From: Flavobacterium sp. JAD_PAG50586_2
GTDB lineage: Bacteria; Bacteroidota; Bacteroidia; Flavobacteriales; Flavobacteriaceae
Assembly (NCBI GenBank): GCA_023213215.1
Contig: CP096136.1
Span: 3,448,724-3,512,723 of the forward strand
Reading direction: 5' to 3'
DNA length: 64,000 nucleotides
Part shown: in pieces, positions 40,592 to 48,004 of the stretch
Layout of the letters: the number at the start of each line of letters is the position of its first letter
How positions within the stretch are numbered: position 1 is the first letter of the stretch
Position numbers and translations under genes: made by a program
Notes under the pieces: model-generated
Database searches by the model: none
The model's input: the letters and a program-made list of their open reading frames with translations, nothing else
What the model was told of the DNA's origin: nothing

Positions 40592-40855
40592 CGCTGGTAA
40601 AATCCTAATTTTTAACCGCTAAAAGTAAATTTTAACGCCCATAAAACTAATTTAGGACGTGCTAAACTGGAAATAGGACGTCCTAAATTAGAAATAGGAC
40701 GTCCTAAAATGGATTTACGACATGCTAAACTGGAAATAGGACGTCGTAAAGTAGAAATAGGACGCCATAAAATTCGTTTAGGACGTTGTAAAATGTATTT
40801 ACAACAACGTAAAGTGGAAATAGGACATCGTAAATTAAAAATAGGATGTGGTAAT
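40592..40855. repeat. Degenerate tandem repeat, 21-bp unit, about 11 copies
   Basis: From 40616 there are eleven units in strict 21-bp phase, consensus about CGTCCTAAAxTAGAAATAGGA, then a partial unit; a looser copy lies at 40592-40615. Read on the plus strand each unit codes for seven residues like RPKLEIG, uninterrupted between the TAA at 40613-40615 and the TAG at 40873-40875, but there is no start codon before them. Many units carry the palindrome GGACGTCC or a variant. The region lies upstream of the minus-strand hypothetical gene. Confidence 0.85.
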
Positions 40856-40866
40856 AGGCATAAGTA

Positions 40867-40923
40867 CCTATTTAAATAGGTTGGAAACTACATTTAATAC
40901 GAAAAAGATCTATTTAAATAGAT
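40867..40923. promoter_or_regulatory. Twin palindromes 42 bp apart (candidate operators)
   Basis: CCTATTTAAATAGG (40867-40880) and ATCTATTTAAATAGAT (40908-40923) are perfect palindromes sharing the core CTATTTAAATAG. Their centres are 42 bp apart, about four helical turns, so a dimeric protein bound at each could face the same side. They lie between the 21-bp repeats and the first cassette. Confidence 0.5.
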
Positions 40924-41089
40924 TTATAATTGATTATATTTGATTTTATATTGCTAATGGCGGGTATCTCACAGGAAGATGATGTATATGTGTTATAGAG
41001 TAGCGGGTATATGTAAGTTGTAGGCAATGCAGGCGCCGGTTCAAAACCACAACCTAAAGGATACTAATGAAATTTGGTTTAACTAATAA

Positions 41090-41671
41090 ATGGGAAAAAT
41101 GATTAGAGTTACGTTTATATTTTTAAGTCTTTGTTGGACAATTTTCACTTTCGGTCAGCAAAAGAATCAAGAAAAATGGGTTAACGTTATCTCCGAAATG
41201 AATAAAGCAAACAAAGGAGACACCATAACTTTTAGGTCAAAAAACATTTTAGAATGGTCTGATTTTAAAATGTCCCCTCAATTAGACAAAGATTTTAATG
41301 CTCATATAGAATTGATATTTGGGGTATTTACCAAAAAAGTAAATGTTTGGACTGGTGTTATATCCGTTGAATCATATGGAGGAATTAGAAGAGATTTATC
41401 GTGGGTGAATCAACAAAGTAAATCGCAACAACTTTTATATTATCTTCAATTGAAATATGAGATTGCACATTTTTTTGCTAAAAAATCAGAAAAGGAGATT
41501 AATAGTAGAAAAATAAATGCCGCAAATGTGGATAAAATTAATGGAATTATAGAAACACATTTAAATGCCAGAAATAAAGCGCTTAATGAGTTTGATATAG
41601 AGTCAAATTTTGGCAACAATGCAGAAGCTATTGATAAGTGGAAACAGAAACTACATAATAACGAAATTTAA
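41090..41671 (+). CDS. Cassette 1: secreted hypothetical protein
   Basis: 193 residues with signal peptide (MIRVTFIFLSLCWTIFTFGQ). The start may be the first ATG or the ATG three codons later. ILEWSDFKMSPQLDKDFNAHIELIF and LQLKYEIAHFFAKKSEKEI loosely recall DUF922-like secreted proteins, but no HExxH zinc site is seen. It lies 73 bp inside cassette 1 and ends 8 bp before its attC-like repeat, the usual fit of a cassette gene. Function unknown. Confidence 0.7.
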   Translation: MGKMIRVTFIFLSLCWTIFTFGQQKNQEKWVNVISEMNKANKGDTITFRSKNILEWSDFKMSPQLDKDFNAHIELIFGVFTKKVNVWTGVISVESYGGIRRDLSWVNQQSKSQQLLYYLQLKYEIAHFFAKKSEKEINSRKINAANVDKINGIIETHLNARNKALNEFDIESNFGNNAEAIDKWKQKLHNNEI

Positions 41672-41679
41672 ATTGCACT

Positions 41680-41815
41680 GCCTACAACAGCCGTTTCTCG
41701 CAATTGCGAATTTTGTAGTAAGTTCACGTTCACGTTTCGCAAGAATTTTTATCTTAGCAGAAAGCACTCAGTTCCGCAGTTCGCAACTGACGAGAAGCGG
41801 CGGAACGTTATACGC
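41680..41815 (+). repeat. attC-like site 1 (136 bp)
   Basis: Starts GCCTACAAC and ends GTTATACGC. The arms CGTTTCTCG-caa-TTGCGAA and TTCGCAA-ctga-CGAGAAGCG are complementary, with a variable centre. The length is within the usual attC range. About 85% alike to site 5 at 46551. Confidence 0.75.
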
Positions 41816-41837
41816 AAGCTAAAACGACACCTTACAA

Positions 41838-42488
41838 ATGATCGACTTAATAAAATGGCTTCATGACCTCATAAAAGATAAAGGAACAAAATGGTTTACA
41901 AAATTATTTTTTGTCTTTATAATATTAATGGTAATTTACTCCGTTGACGATTACTATGGATGGAGTTACTATTCAAAAATCAATAATCAAGTTCATCTAA
42001 TAAAGGAAATTAACGAATGTATAAAAGACTCAACATTAACTAAAGAAGAAGTATCTTTTTTAAATGAAAAGCGTATTGAAGTTATAAATAGAGAAAATAT
42101 TGTCTCGAATAGTTGGGAATTTTCCAAAGGTTTTTTTACGCAAAAAACTAACGGGAGAAATTTATGGGAGAATATTAAATTTGAATTTCTATATGGAAAG
42201 GAAATTGTTCCGCTTTATAGATATTTTCTACTCAATTTTGGTTTAATTATTTTAAGTATTACTCTATTTATAAAACTTATAAAATCTAGAACCATTATGA
42301 AACAATGGTCTTATGTTGTACTTTGGGCACCATTTTTTATGATTATAACTTCATTTAATTCATGGTTTTATGGCTTAATACCTGTATTTTCAAAAAGTAA
42401 TATATGGATAAATTATATTTTACTTTTATTTATGGGGTTTGTGATATTTTTTGGAACACTTAAGGAAATTAAAAAGAAAAACAAATAG
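41838..42488 (+). CDS. Cassette 2: membrane protein of unknown function
   Basis: 216 residues, four hydrophobic helices (about 23-36, 128-145, 157-172, 185-205), a soluble loop of about 80 residues between the first two, and a lysine-rich end (KEIKKKNK). Start 23 bp after the cassette boundary; stop 3 bp before the next repeat. No family recognised. Very AT-rich, unlike the core genes nearby. Confidence 0.7.
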   Translation: MIDLIKWLHDLIKDKGTKWFTKLFFVFIILMVIYSVDDYYGWSYYSKINNQVHLIKEINECIKDSTLTKEEVSFLNEKRIEVINRENIVSNSWEFSKGFFTQKTNGRNLWENIKFEFLYGKEIVPLYRYFLLNFGLIILSITLFIKLIKSRTIMKQWSYVVLWAPFFMIITSFNSWFYGLIPVFSKSNIWINYILLLFMGFVIFFGTLKEIKKKNK

Positions 42489-42491
42489 CCT

Positions 42492-42982
42492 GCCTATAAC
42501 AGCGGTAGCTGTTGCGCAACCCTACCAAAATAAGATTTCAAAAAAACGCATACAATCTAACCTCGTTTAAGCCTATTTAAGTTAGGTTAATTTTTGGGTT
42601 AAAGTTGAAGTTTGTAAAAAATGAAGGGCTTAAAAACAAGTTTTTTAAGCCGTATAAAGCCGTTTTTAACAAAGTCTTTGCTTTTGTTCCTATTTCGCAT
42701 ACTATACCGGCTTTGGTTTTGGTCTTTTTGGATGAACTTCAAGTATTTTTTGAGATTATAGGTTAATGCTGCCATCAAAACATGTTTATTGGCTTGCTTG
42801 ATGCCTCGGTTTGTTTTACATTTTTCATACATTTGTTTTTAAGAGATTAAAATAACTTGCTGTGCTATCGCCTATGCCGCTTAAAGGTCGTGAGCCTGCG
42901 AAACGTTTTAGTTCACACGTTTCCTTTTAGGTTAAATTAAGAAATATTTATAAATGCAAACTAAAGGCAGAATGTTACCCTG
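42492..42982 (+). repeat. attC-like site 2 (491 bp, enlarged by an IS remnant)
   Basis: Starts GCCTATAAC-AGCGGTAGCTGTT and ends AATGCAAACTAAAGGC-AGAATGTTACCCTG. Too long for a simple attC because a piece of transposase gene lies inside (42599-42832). It shares several blocks with site 3 at 44121. Confidence 0.55.
42599..42832 (-). pseudogene. Transposase C-terminal remnant (IS1182-like)
   Basis: 77 codons. TNRGIKQANKHVLMAALTYNLKKYLKF is the typical C-terminal tail of IS1182/IS5-type DDE transposases. The DDE core upstream is missing: a stop lies four codons before the first ATG. The remnant is embedded in attC-like site 2. Confidence 0.7.
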
Positions 42983-43031
42983 CTATTTTAGACCGAAACT
43001 CAAAACAATTATATTAAACTCATTTCGAAGT

Positions 43032-44110
43032 ATGAAGCAAAAATTCTTAACACTCTTTCTTTTGTTCCTATCGTACTCAACATACGCACAAATGAAAGCT
43101 ATCCCATATATTCCTGCTGTTAGTCCAGAGGATGCTGGGTTCAACAAAGATTCTATTATTGCTCTTACTGATACTATTTCCAAATTTAAGCAAAGAGATT
43201 ATCGAGGATTGGTTGTGATTAAAGACAATAAAATCGTATTGGAAAATTATTACAATACATTTTGGCGTAATCACATACACGATATCCGGTCTGCCGGAAA
43301 GAGTATTACTGCTTTGCTTTTGGGTGTAGCCATTAAAGACGGTTTGGTGGAAAATTTAGAGCAAGACGTTTACTCTTTCTTTCCAAAGAAAAAATACCCT
43401 TCTATCCACGAAGATTATAAAAAAGTCAAACTGATTCATCTTCTGAATATGGTTTCTGGTTTAGATGCCGACTCGGACAACCCTAAAACAATGGGTAACG
43501 AAGGAAAATGGACAGCAAAAGACGAATGGGTAAACTACTTGTTAAGCGTTCCATTATCAAGCGAGCCAGGGGAAAAATGGGTATATGCAGATATTAATGC
43601 TGTTTTGATTGGTGCTATCATTGAAGAAAAATCTGGTATGAGCCTAAGAGATTATGCTAAGCAAAAAGTTTTTGACCCTTTGGAAATCAAAGAGTTTTAT
43701 TGGTACACTAATGCTGCAAACCAAACTGGTGCTGCTGGCAATCTTTATATTTCCACGCTGGACTTTGCAAAATTGGGTTTATTGTTGGCAAATAAAGGAA
43801 AATGGGGAAACAAACAGTTGGTCGATTCTGAGTATATCATTAGGTTATTGAGCGAGCATTCCACAGCAATAGGCGACAATAATCGATTTGCTGACGGATA
43901 TGGTATGCTTTGGTACAGAACTAAGAGAAAGTTTGGCAGCAAAGAAGTAAGCTATCTATGGGCATCAGGAAATGGGGAAATCATTTGGTGGTGGTTCCCG
44001 AAGAAAATATGGTAGTTGCTATGACCTCTGGTGCATATGGAAATGGGTACGCACATGCAAGGGCATATTTTATTCTTGGTAAAATATTTCAAGCGTTGAA
44101 AGAAAAATGA
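43032..44110 (+). CDS. Cassette 3: serine hydrolase (beta-lactamase/PBP class C fold), frameshifted
   Basis: A secreted serine hydrolase of about 359 residues. Signal peptide MKQKFLTLFLLFLSYSTYAQ starts at 43032; the ATG at 42954 is inside the upstream attC. Ser87-x-x-Lys90 in IRSAGKSITALLLG is the nucleophile motif. YADIN is the Tyr-x-Asn region, and DxNPKTMGNEGKWTAKDEW, FADGYGMLWY support the class C fold. As read, it ends GEIIWWWFPKKIW at 44015. One more G in GGGG at 43974-43977 gives GNGGNHLVVVPEENMVVAMTSGA and a stop at 44108-44110. Substrate unknown; beta-lactam resistance cannot be assumed. Confidence 0.85.
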
Positions 44111-44120
44111 TAAAAAAACA

Positions 44121-44455
44121 GCAGGTAACAGCAGTAGCTGTTGCTCAACCTCTCCAAAAAACAAAACATTCAAAATAAACACAAAAAAGAACCTCGTTTA
44201 AGCTGATTTAAGCGAGACGGCTTGTTTTTACATTTTTCATATGTTTGTTTTAAGAGATTAAAATAACTTGCTGTGCTATTGCCTTTAGCTGGCCTAAAAA
44301 TCAATCATTCGAGGTAGTACCGGCAAGATGCTAAAGGAGAAACGGGTCTTATGCCGCTTATAGGTCGTGAGCCTACGAAACGTTTTAGTTCACACGTTTC
44401 CTTTTAGGTTAATCATTATTTAGTAATGCAAACTAAAGGCGGAAGGTTAGTGGCA
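44121..44455 (+). repeat. attC-like site 3 (335 bp)
   Basis: Starts GCAGGTAAC-AGCAGTAGCTGTT and ends AATGCAAACTAAAGGC-GGAAGGTTAGTGGCA. Contains TTAAGAGATTAAAATAACTT and GTCGTGAGCCTACGAAACG blocks also present in site 2. Lacks the transposase segment but keeps about 70 bp missing from site 2. Confidence 0.55.
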
Positions 44456-44459
44456 ATAA

Positions 44460-45062
44460 TTAAAACTGCTCCTTGAAGTCGTAACGAGCAATAGAGAATA
44501 TTTTTCTTTTATTATTATCTATCCCAAGTTTATAGATAATTTTCTGAGGAGCTTTCAAACTATCCGAAAAAAATAATCCCGTAGCAACAACTTCTGAAGT
44601 ATTATCCTTAAATATTTGAACAACTATATCTTCTTTTTTAAATATAAATTTAGCTCTCGGGTAATGAATCAAAAAGTTATTTTTATTCTTTAAAATATCG
44701 TTTAACGGGACATTCTTCTTTTGATAATGGGATTTTATAATGGGTGAATAATATTTTTTTAAAATATAATCTGTTTTATCAGCATTCAAAAACTCCAAAG
44801 AAAAAGTTGAGACGCTATCTATCTTCATAGATTTTAATTTTATTGAATCAACAACAACCATATTATTCTTCAATGAGCTTTGGATTTTTTCTTTTTCTGA
44901 TTTCAAATGATAATTTGAAAATATTAATGAGCCAACTCCTATAAGGGAAGATATTACTCCTAATATAGTTAACCAATTAACTGTGCTTCTGTTTTTTTTT
45001 ATTAAATTTCCTAAAATCTCAATTTCAGGAATTGCTTTAATTTCTTTTTCTTTAGTTACCAT
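44460..45062 (-). CDS. Cassette 4, second gene: membrane-anchored hypothetical protein
   Basis: 200 residues. One hydrophobic helix at about 28-52 (VNWLTILGVISSLIGVGSLIF) follows a short cytoplasmic start, then about 150 residues without a recognised fold. Starts 2 bp after the stop of the upstream small gene on the same strand, so they are a translationally close pair. Both run against the direction of the other cassette genes. Confidence 0.65.
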   Translation of the reverse strand: MVTKEKEIKAIPEIEILGNLIKKNRSTVNWLTILGVISSLIGVGSLIFSNYHLKSEKEKIQSSLKNNMVVVDSIKLKSMKIDSVSTFSLEFLNADKTDYILKKYYSPIIKSHYQKKNVPLNDILKNKNNFLIHYPRAKFIFKKEDIVVQIFKDNTSEVVATGLFFSDSLKAPQKIIYKLGIDNNKRKIFSIARYDFKEQF

Positions 45063-45064
45063 TA

Positions 45065-45343
45065 TTAATCTTTCATTTCATTGTTATGTGTAATATTTGT
45101 TTTTAACAAACTAACACAATCAGTCCACATTTTAAGAATTCGAGACACACTGAATGTAATTAATCCAGTTGGAGCTAGCATAGCCAAAATTTTTGCGTAT
45201 TCTCTGTCTTTAAATAATTCTATAATTAAAATTACCAAGAGAATAATTGAACTTAAAGTTATAGCCAAATATATATATCTTTCTAATTTAAATTTATCCA
45301 ACAAAAACTCTATATCTTTCCTTAAGTTTTCACTATCTGCCAT
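45065..45343 (-). CDS. Cassette 4, first gene: small two-helix membrane protein
   Basis: 92 residues: two hydrophobic helices (about 22-42 and 50-68) with a charged N-terminus (MADSENLRKDIEFLLDKFK). Reversed relative to the array. Two small co-directional genes in an inverted cassette with their own promoter is a form seen for toxin-antitoxin cassettes; here no toxin family can be named. Confidence 0.65.
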   Translation of the reverse strand: MADSENLRKDIEFLLDKFKLERYIYLAITLSSIILLVILIIELFKDREYAKILAMLAPTGLITFSVSRILKMWTDCVSLLKTNITHNNEMKD

Positions 45344-45433
45344 ATAACTTCTTAGTTATTAAGATACAAACTTAAATTAAAAATTAAAAATATCATAATT
45401 TGATTTAAAAATATTACAGAATAAAAAAAATAC

Positions 45434-45593
45434 TGGCACTAACAGACGTTTGGTGCAATGGCTGGTTTTATTTTCTTAGACGGAATTTACTAAAAGGAAA
45501 ATTAGATATATTTACAACTAACTATAAAGTTGTCGCCACTGCATCAAGCGGTATTATTTTAATAATGCAAACTAAAGGCGGAACGTTAGGCAC
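45434..45593 (+). repeat. attC-like site 4 (160 bp)
   Basis: Starts TGGCACTAAC and ends GTTAGGCAC, the latter fitting the classical GTTRRRY core exactly. The arms CGTTTGGTGCAATGGC and (reverse complement) CGCTTGATGCAGTGGC pair over 16 positions with four mismatches. An extra ATTATTTTAATAATGCAAAC block lies near the 3' core. Confidence 0.7.
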
Positions 45594-45621
45594 AATAGTA
45601 AACACCTCTTAATAAAACAAC

Positions 45622-46545
45622 ATGCCAATATTTGACCTCTTTTCAAAAAGACAGAAACGACTAAAAGGAGAAATTCCAGAAGTTTATTCGTTTGACGATA
45701 TTCCACAAACCTTAAGAGTTCAAATTGTACATATAATTAGAGATACAATTGGAGTCGACAAATATGCAAATGAAGCAGCTAGTGCTTATAAATTCATAAA
45801 GAATACTCTATGTAGAGAGTATGGTGTTTTTGATCTAGGAAAAAGCTATCGAGAAGGTGATCAAGAACAAGTCTTAAACTTTCTCTTGCAGACAAAAAGC
45901 ACCGATGAAGTAATAGATGTTGTTGAGCTTACTTTCAGATTTATTGTCAAAATTATACTGCCTAAATATCAGCAATATTCATATAACACTTCAGTTAAAT
46001 TGAAACCAGAAGATGCAGTTGCCGAATTAAACGAGCGATTTAAGGAAAATGGAATAGGCTATTCTTTTGAAAATGGTGAAATCATTAGAGTTGATTCAAC
46101 TTACATTCATTCAGAAATTACCAAACCGTCAATTGCATTACTCTGGAATACGAAATTTAAAGGAGCAAATGAAGAGTATTTAAAAGCTCATGAGCATTAT
46201 CGTCATGGACGAAATAAAGAGTGCTTAACAGAATGTTTGAAGGCATTTGAAAGCACTATGAAAATAATTTGCAAAGAGAAAGAATGGCCTTTTAGCCAAA
46301 CGGACACTTCAAAAAAACTTATTCAAATTTGTTTCCAAAACAACCTCATACCAACTTTTACACAAAATCAATTCACTTCATTACAAAACCTTTTGGAAAG
46401 CGGTATTCCAACTATAAGAAATAGACTCGGTGGACATGGGCAAGGACAAACACCACAAAAAGTGGATGATGAAATGACAAGGTATGGACTTAACTTAACC
46501 GGAACAAATATTATATTTTTAGTTGAACAAAGTGGTATCGTATAA
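45622..46545 (+). CDS. Cassette 5: AbiJ-NTD4/HEPN abortive-infection-type protein
   Basis: 307 residues. The N-terminal part (DIFSKR-like start, FDDIPQTLRVQIVHIIRDTIG, LCREYGVFDL) fits the AbiJ N-terminal domain 4 / STM4504-CBY_0614 family. The C-terminal part (AHEHYRHGRNKECLTECLKAFESTMKIICKEK ... GIPTIRNRLGGHGQG) is an Abi-C/HEPN-type domain with Arg266-x5-His272, the RNase motif of HEPN proteins. Members of this family occur in phage-defence contexts. Start 36 bp after the cassette edge. Defence by RNA cleavage is inference. Confidence 0.8.
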   Translation: MPIFDLFSKRQKRLKGEIPEVYSFDDIPQTLRVQIVHIIRDTIGVDKYANEAASAYKFIKNTLCREYGVFDLGKSYREGDQEQVLNFLLQTKSTDEVIDVVELTFRFIVKIILPKYQQYSYNTSVKLKPEDAVAELNERFKENGIGYSFENGEIIRVDSTYIHSEITKPSIALLWNTKFKGANEEYLKAHEHYRHGRNKECLTECLKAFESTMKIICKEKEWPFSQTDTSKKLIQICFQNNLIPTFTQNQFTSLQNLLESGIPTIRNRLGGHGQGQTPQKVDDEMTRYGLNLTGTNIIFLVEQSGIV

Positions 46546-46550
46546 CTACT

Positions 46551-46687
46551 GTGCTTAACATTCGTTTCTCGCAATTGCGAATTTTGTGGTAAGTTCACGT
46601 TCATGTTTCGCAAGAATTTTTATCTTTAACAGAAAATAAAAAGTTACGAAGTTCGCAACTGACGAGAAGTGGCGGAACGTTATGTGC
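46551..46687 (+). repeat. attC-like site 5 (137 bp)
   Basis: Starts GTGCTTAAC and ends GTTATGTGC. Stem arms CGTTTCTCG-caa-TTGCGAA and TTCGCAA-ctga-CGAGAAGTG match site 1 almost base for base. Confidence 0.75.
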
Positions 46688-46710
46688 AACCGCCTACCAC
46701 GAAATTTAAC

Positions 46711-47094
46711 ATGAAATATTTAGATAGATTACTGGAAGTTGATTCCGAAGACAGAAGCACTTTCCAGATTATGCTTTGGTGGGAAATAAGAAGAATTCTT
46801 TACAACATTGTTGTTCTTGCATTTGGAATTATAAGCTTGGTTATAATATCAGTAATCGTAAACGTACCGCCTGGAGAAGATTTGGTTGAACCTTTTGCAA
46901 TTATTGGTTTTGGGATTTTATGTAACCTTGGTTACTCATTAGGTTGGCTAACAGAAATATTCCGAAAGAAGAACAAGAAATATGGCCCCAAAATGTTTAA
47001 GATTGGTTTATATTTTACCCTCTTTTTTGTATTTCTTCCTTTGGCAATTCACATTGTTTTGTGGGCACTTAGAGGATTCAAAACTATGTATTAG
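46711..47094 (+). CDS. Cassette 6: membrane protein of unknown function
   Basis: 127 residues from the ATG at 46711 (MKYLDRLLEVDSEDRSTFQ). An upstream in-frame start at 46669 would fall inside the attC repeat. About three hydrophobic helices (about 32-55, 66-84, 96-118). The stop is 5 bp before the next repeat core at 47100. No family recognised. Confidence 0.7.
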   Translation: MKYLDRLLEVDSEDRSTFQIMLWWEIRRILYNIVVLAFGIISLVIISVIVNVPPGEDLVEPFAIIGFGILCNLGYSLGWLTEIFRKKNKKYGPKMFKIGLYFTLFFVFLPLAIHIVLWALRGFKTMY

Positions 47095-47099
47095 CGGCA

Positions 47100-47150
47100 G
47101 CATATAACAGCCGTTTCTCCCAATTGCGGATTTTATAGTAAGTTCATGTT
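47100..47150 (+). repeat. Truncated attC-like site 6
   Basis: GCATATAAC then AGCCGTTTCTCCCAATTGCG and GATTTTATAGTAAGTTCATG, alike to the 5' half of sites 1 and 5. The 3' half is absent; the sequence passes directly into the guaB-end repeat. Confidence 0.75.
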
Positions 47151-47156
47151 CTTTAT

Positions 47157-47190
47157 CATTACTAAAGAAGCGCCGAATTATTCGAGATAA
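47157..47190 (+). repeat. Right copy of the 34-bp guaB 3'-end direct repeat
   Basis: Identical to 39681-39714 except GCG for GCT, a silent change. Read in frame it still encodes [10 protein letters not shown] then stop. A few more upstream bases also match loosely (TTATC versus TTACC). Candidate attR of an integration at guaB. Confidence 0.85.
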
Positions 47191-47264
47191 AAACTATATA
47201 TCCTTAGCAACGATAAGTAGTCGACAAAATTACCTAATATTGCATATAATTATAAAAACCCAAT

Positions 47265-47761
47265 ATGACTAAATTAAATTTAACAGCTCTACTGTTTTTT
47301 TCGCGTCTAACTTTATGTTCTGTCAGGATAGTACTTTCGCTACCGTAAAGACCAACACTACAGAAGTAAAGATTCCAGGAAACTGGGAACAGATGAATAC
47401 TATGGATGACTCTGGGCAGACTTACTTAAAAAATAAGGAAGGCATCGTCATTGCAATCGCGCAAAATCCCAAAAAGGCCTATTCCTTCTTTAAGGATAAT
47501 AAATCAGACTTTGAAAACGTAAAATTATTTTATGAATGGGATTCGGATTATAGAAAGGAAAACAAGTTTAAGACCCAAAAGATTAAGGAAGATGCCAAAC
47601 AGGAATATATAATCTGGAAATATAATGAGGATAAAATCGATAACGTATTTCTCTTTGGCTCGGTTAAGGACAATTTCTTAAACCTGCTGGTCTATACCAC
47701 TAAGTGGAGTGAAGCCGAAAAGATATCTTTTTTGGAAAGACTATATAAATTAAACAAATAA
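47265..47761 (+). CDS. Secreted hypothetical protein, signal peptide frameshifted
   Basis: About 165 residues after repair. The ATG at 47265 starts MTKLNLTALLFF. An extra T in the T7 run at 47295-47301 gives FASNFMFCQDSTFATVKT, a normal signal peptide, and joins the readable frame. The mature part (PGNWEQMNTMDDSGQTYLKNKEGIVIAIAQNPKKAYSFF) is a small alpha/beta domain without a recognised family. Followed by a strong terminator; first gene after the right repeat. Confidence 0.75.
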
Positions 47762-47811
47762 ATAACGCTGCTCCATAGTGAAATGCATCAATTGAGTTTA
47801 GAATTCATTGC

Positions 47812-47842
47812 AAAGGCATAAGATTTACTTATGCCTTTTTTA
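47812..47842 (+). terminator. Rho-independent terminator
   Basis: AAAGGCATAAG (47812-47822) and CTTATGCCTTT (47828-47838) make a perfect 11-bp stem with a 5-nt loop, followed by TTTT. Ends the secreted-protein gene. Confidence 0.92.
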
Positions 47843-48004
47843 TTTATAACGATTATCTAATTATCAATTAATCAAAAATAATTTGCATACCCCTAAATCA
47901 AACAGGGGTCAAAATATTAATTTAATAAAAATGATTAACAATAGTATTTTTAAGTAGGGCCTATTGGTAATATTATTATTTTTATAAAAATTAATTGAGT
48001 CAAT

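Larger units (their letters stand above)
41017..47150 (+). mobile_element. Integron-like gene-cassette array without integrase (CALIN-like)
   Basis: Six units, each of the form GTTxxxx - gene - xxxxAAC + long imperfect inverted repeat. Start/end core pairs: GTTGTAGGC 41017 / GCCTACAAC 41680; GTTATACGC 41807 / GCCTATAAC 42492; GTTACCCTG 42974 / GCAGGTAAC 44121; GTTAGTGGCA 44446 / TGGCACTAAC 45434; GTTAGGCAC 45585 / GTGCTTAAC 46551; GTTATGTGC 46679 / GCATATAAC 47100. Each start is near-complementary to the end of the same unit, the rule for a circular integron cassette. Five of six units carry genes on the plus strand with the repeat at the 3' end. No tyrosine recombinase is seen in the window. 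The last repeat is cut at about 47150. Confidence 0.7.

Noticed and set aside
41610..41822. 70-codon plus-strand frame across attC-like site 1
   Set aside because: The frame covers the inverted repeat itself, so it is a shadow of that structure.
43032..44110. Calling the cassette 3 hydrolase an antibiotic-resistance beta-lactamase
   Set aside because: The SxxK and Tyr motifs show only the fold. Many esterases and peptidases share it, and nothing here marks a beta-lactam substrate.
46368..46613. 81-codon minus-strand frame crossing the end of the AbiJ-like gene
   Set aside because: It overlaps the real gene and runs into an attC-like repeat; no family-like sequence.
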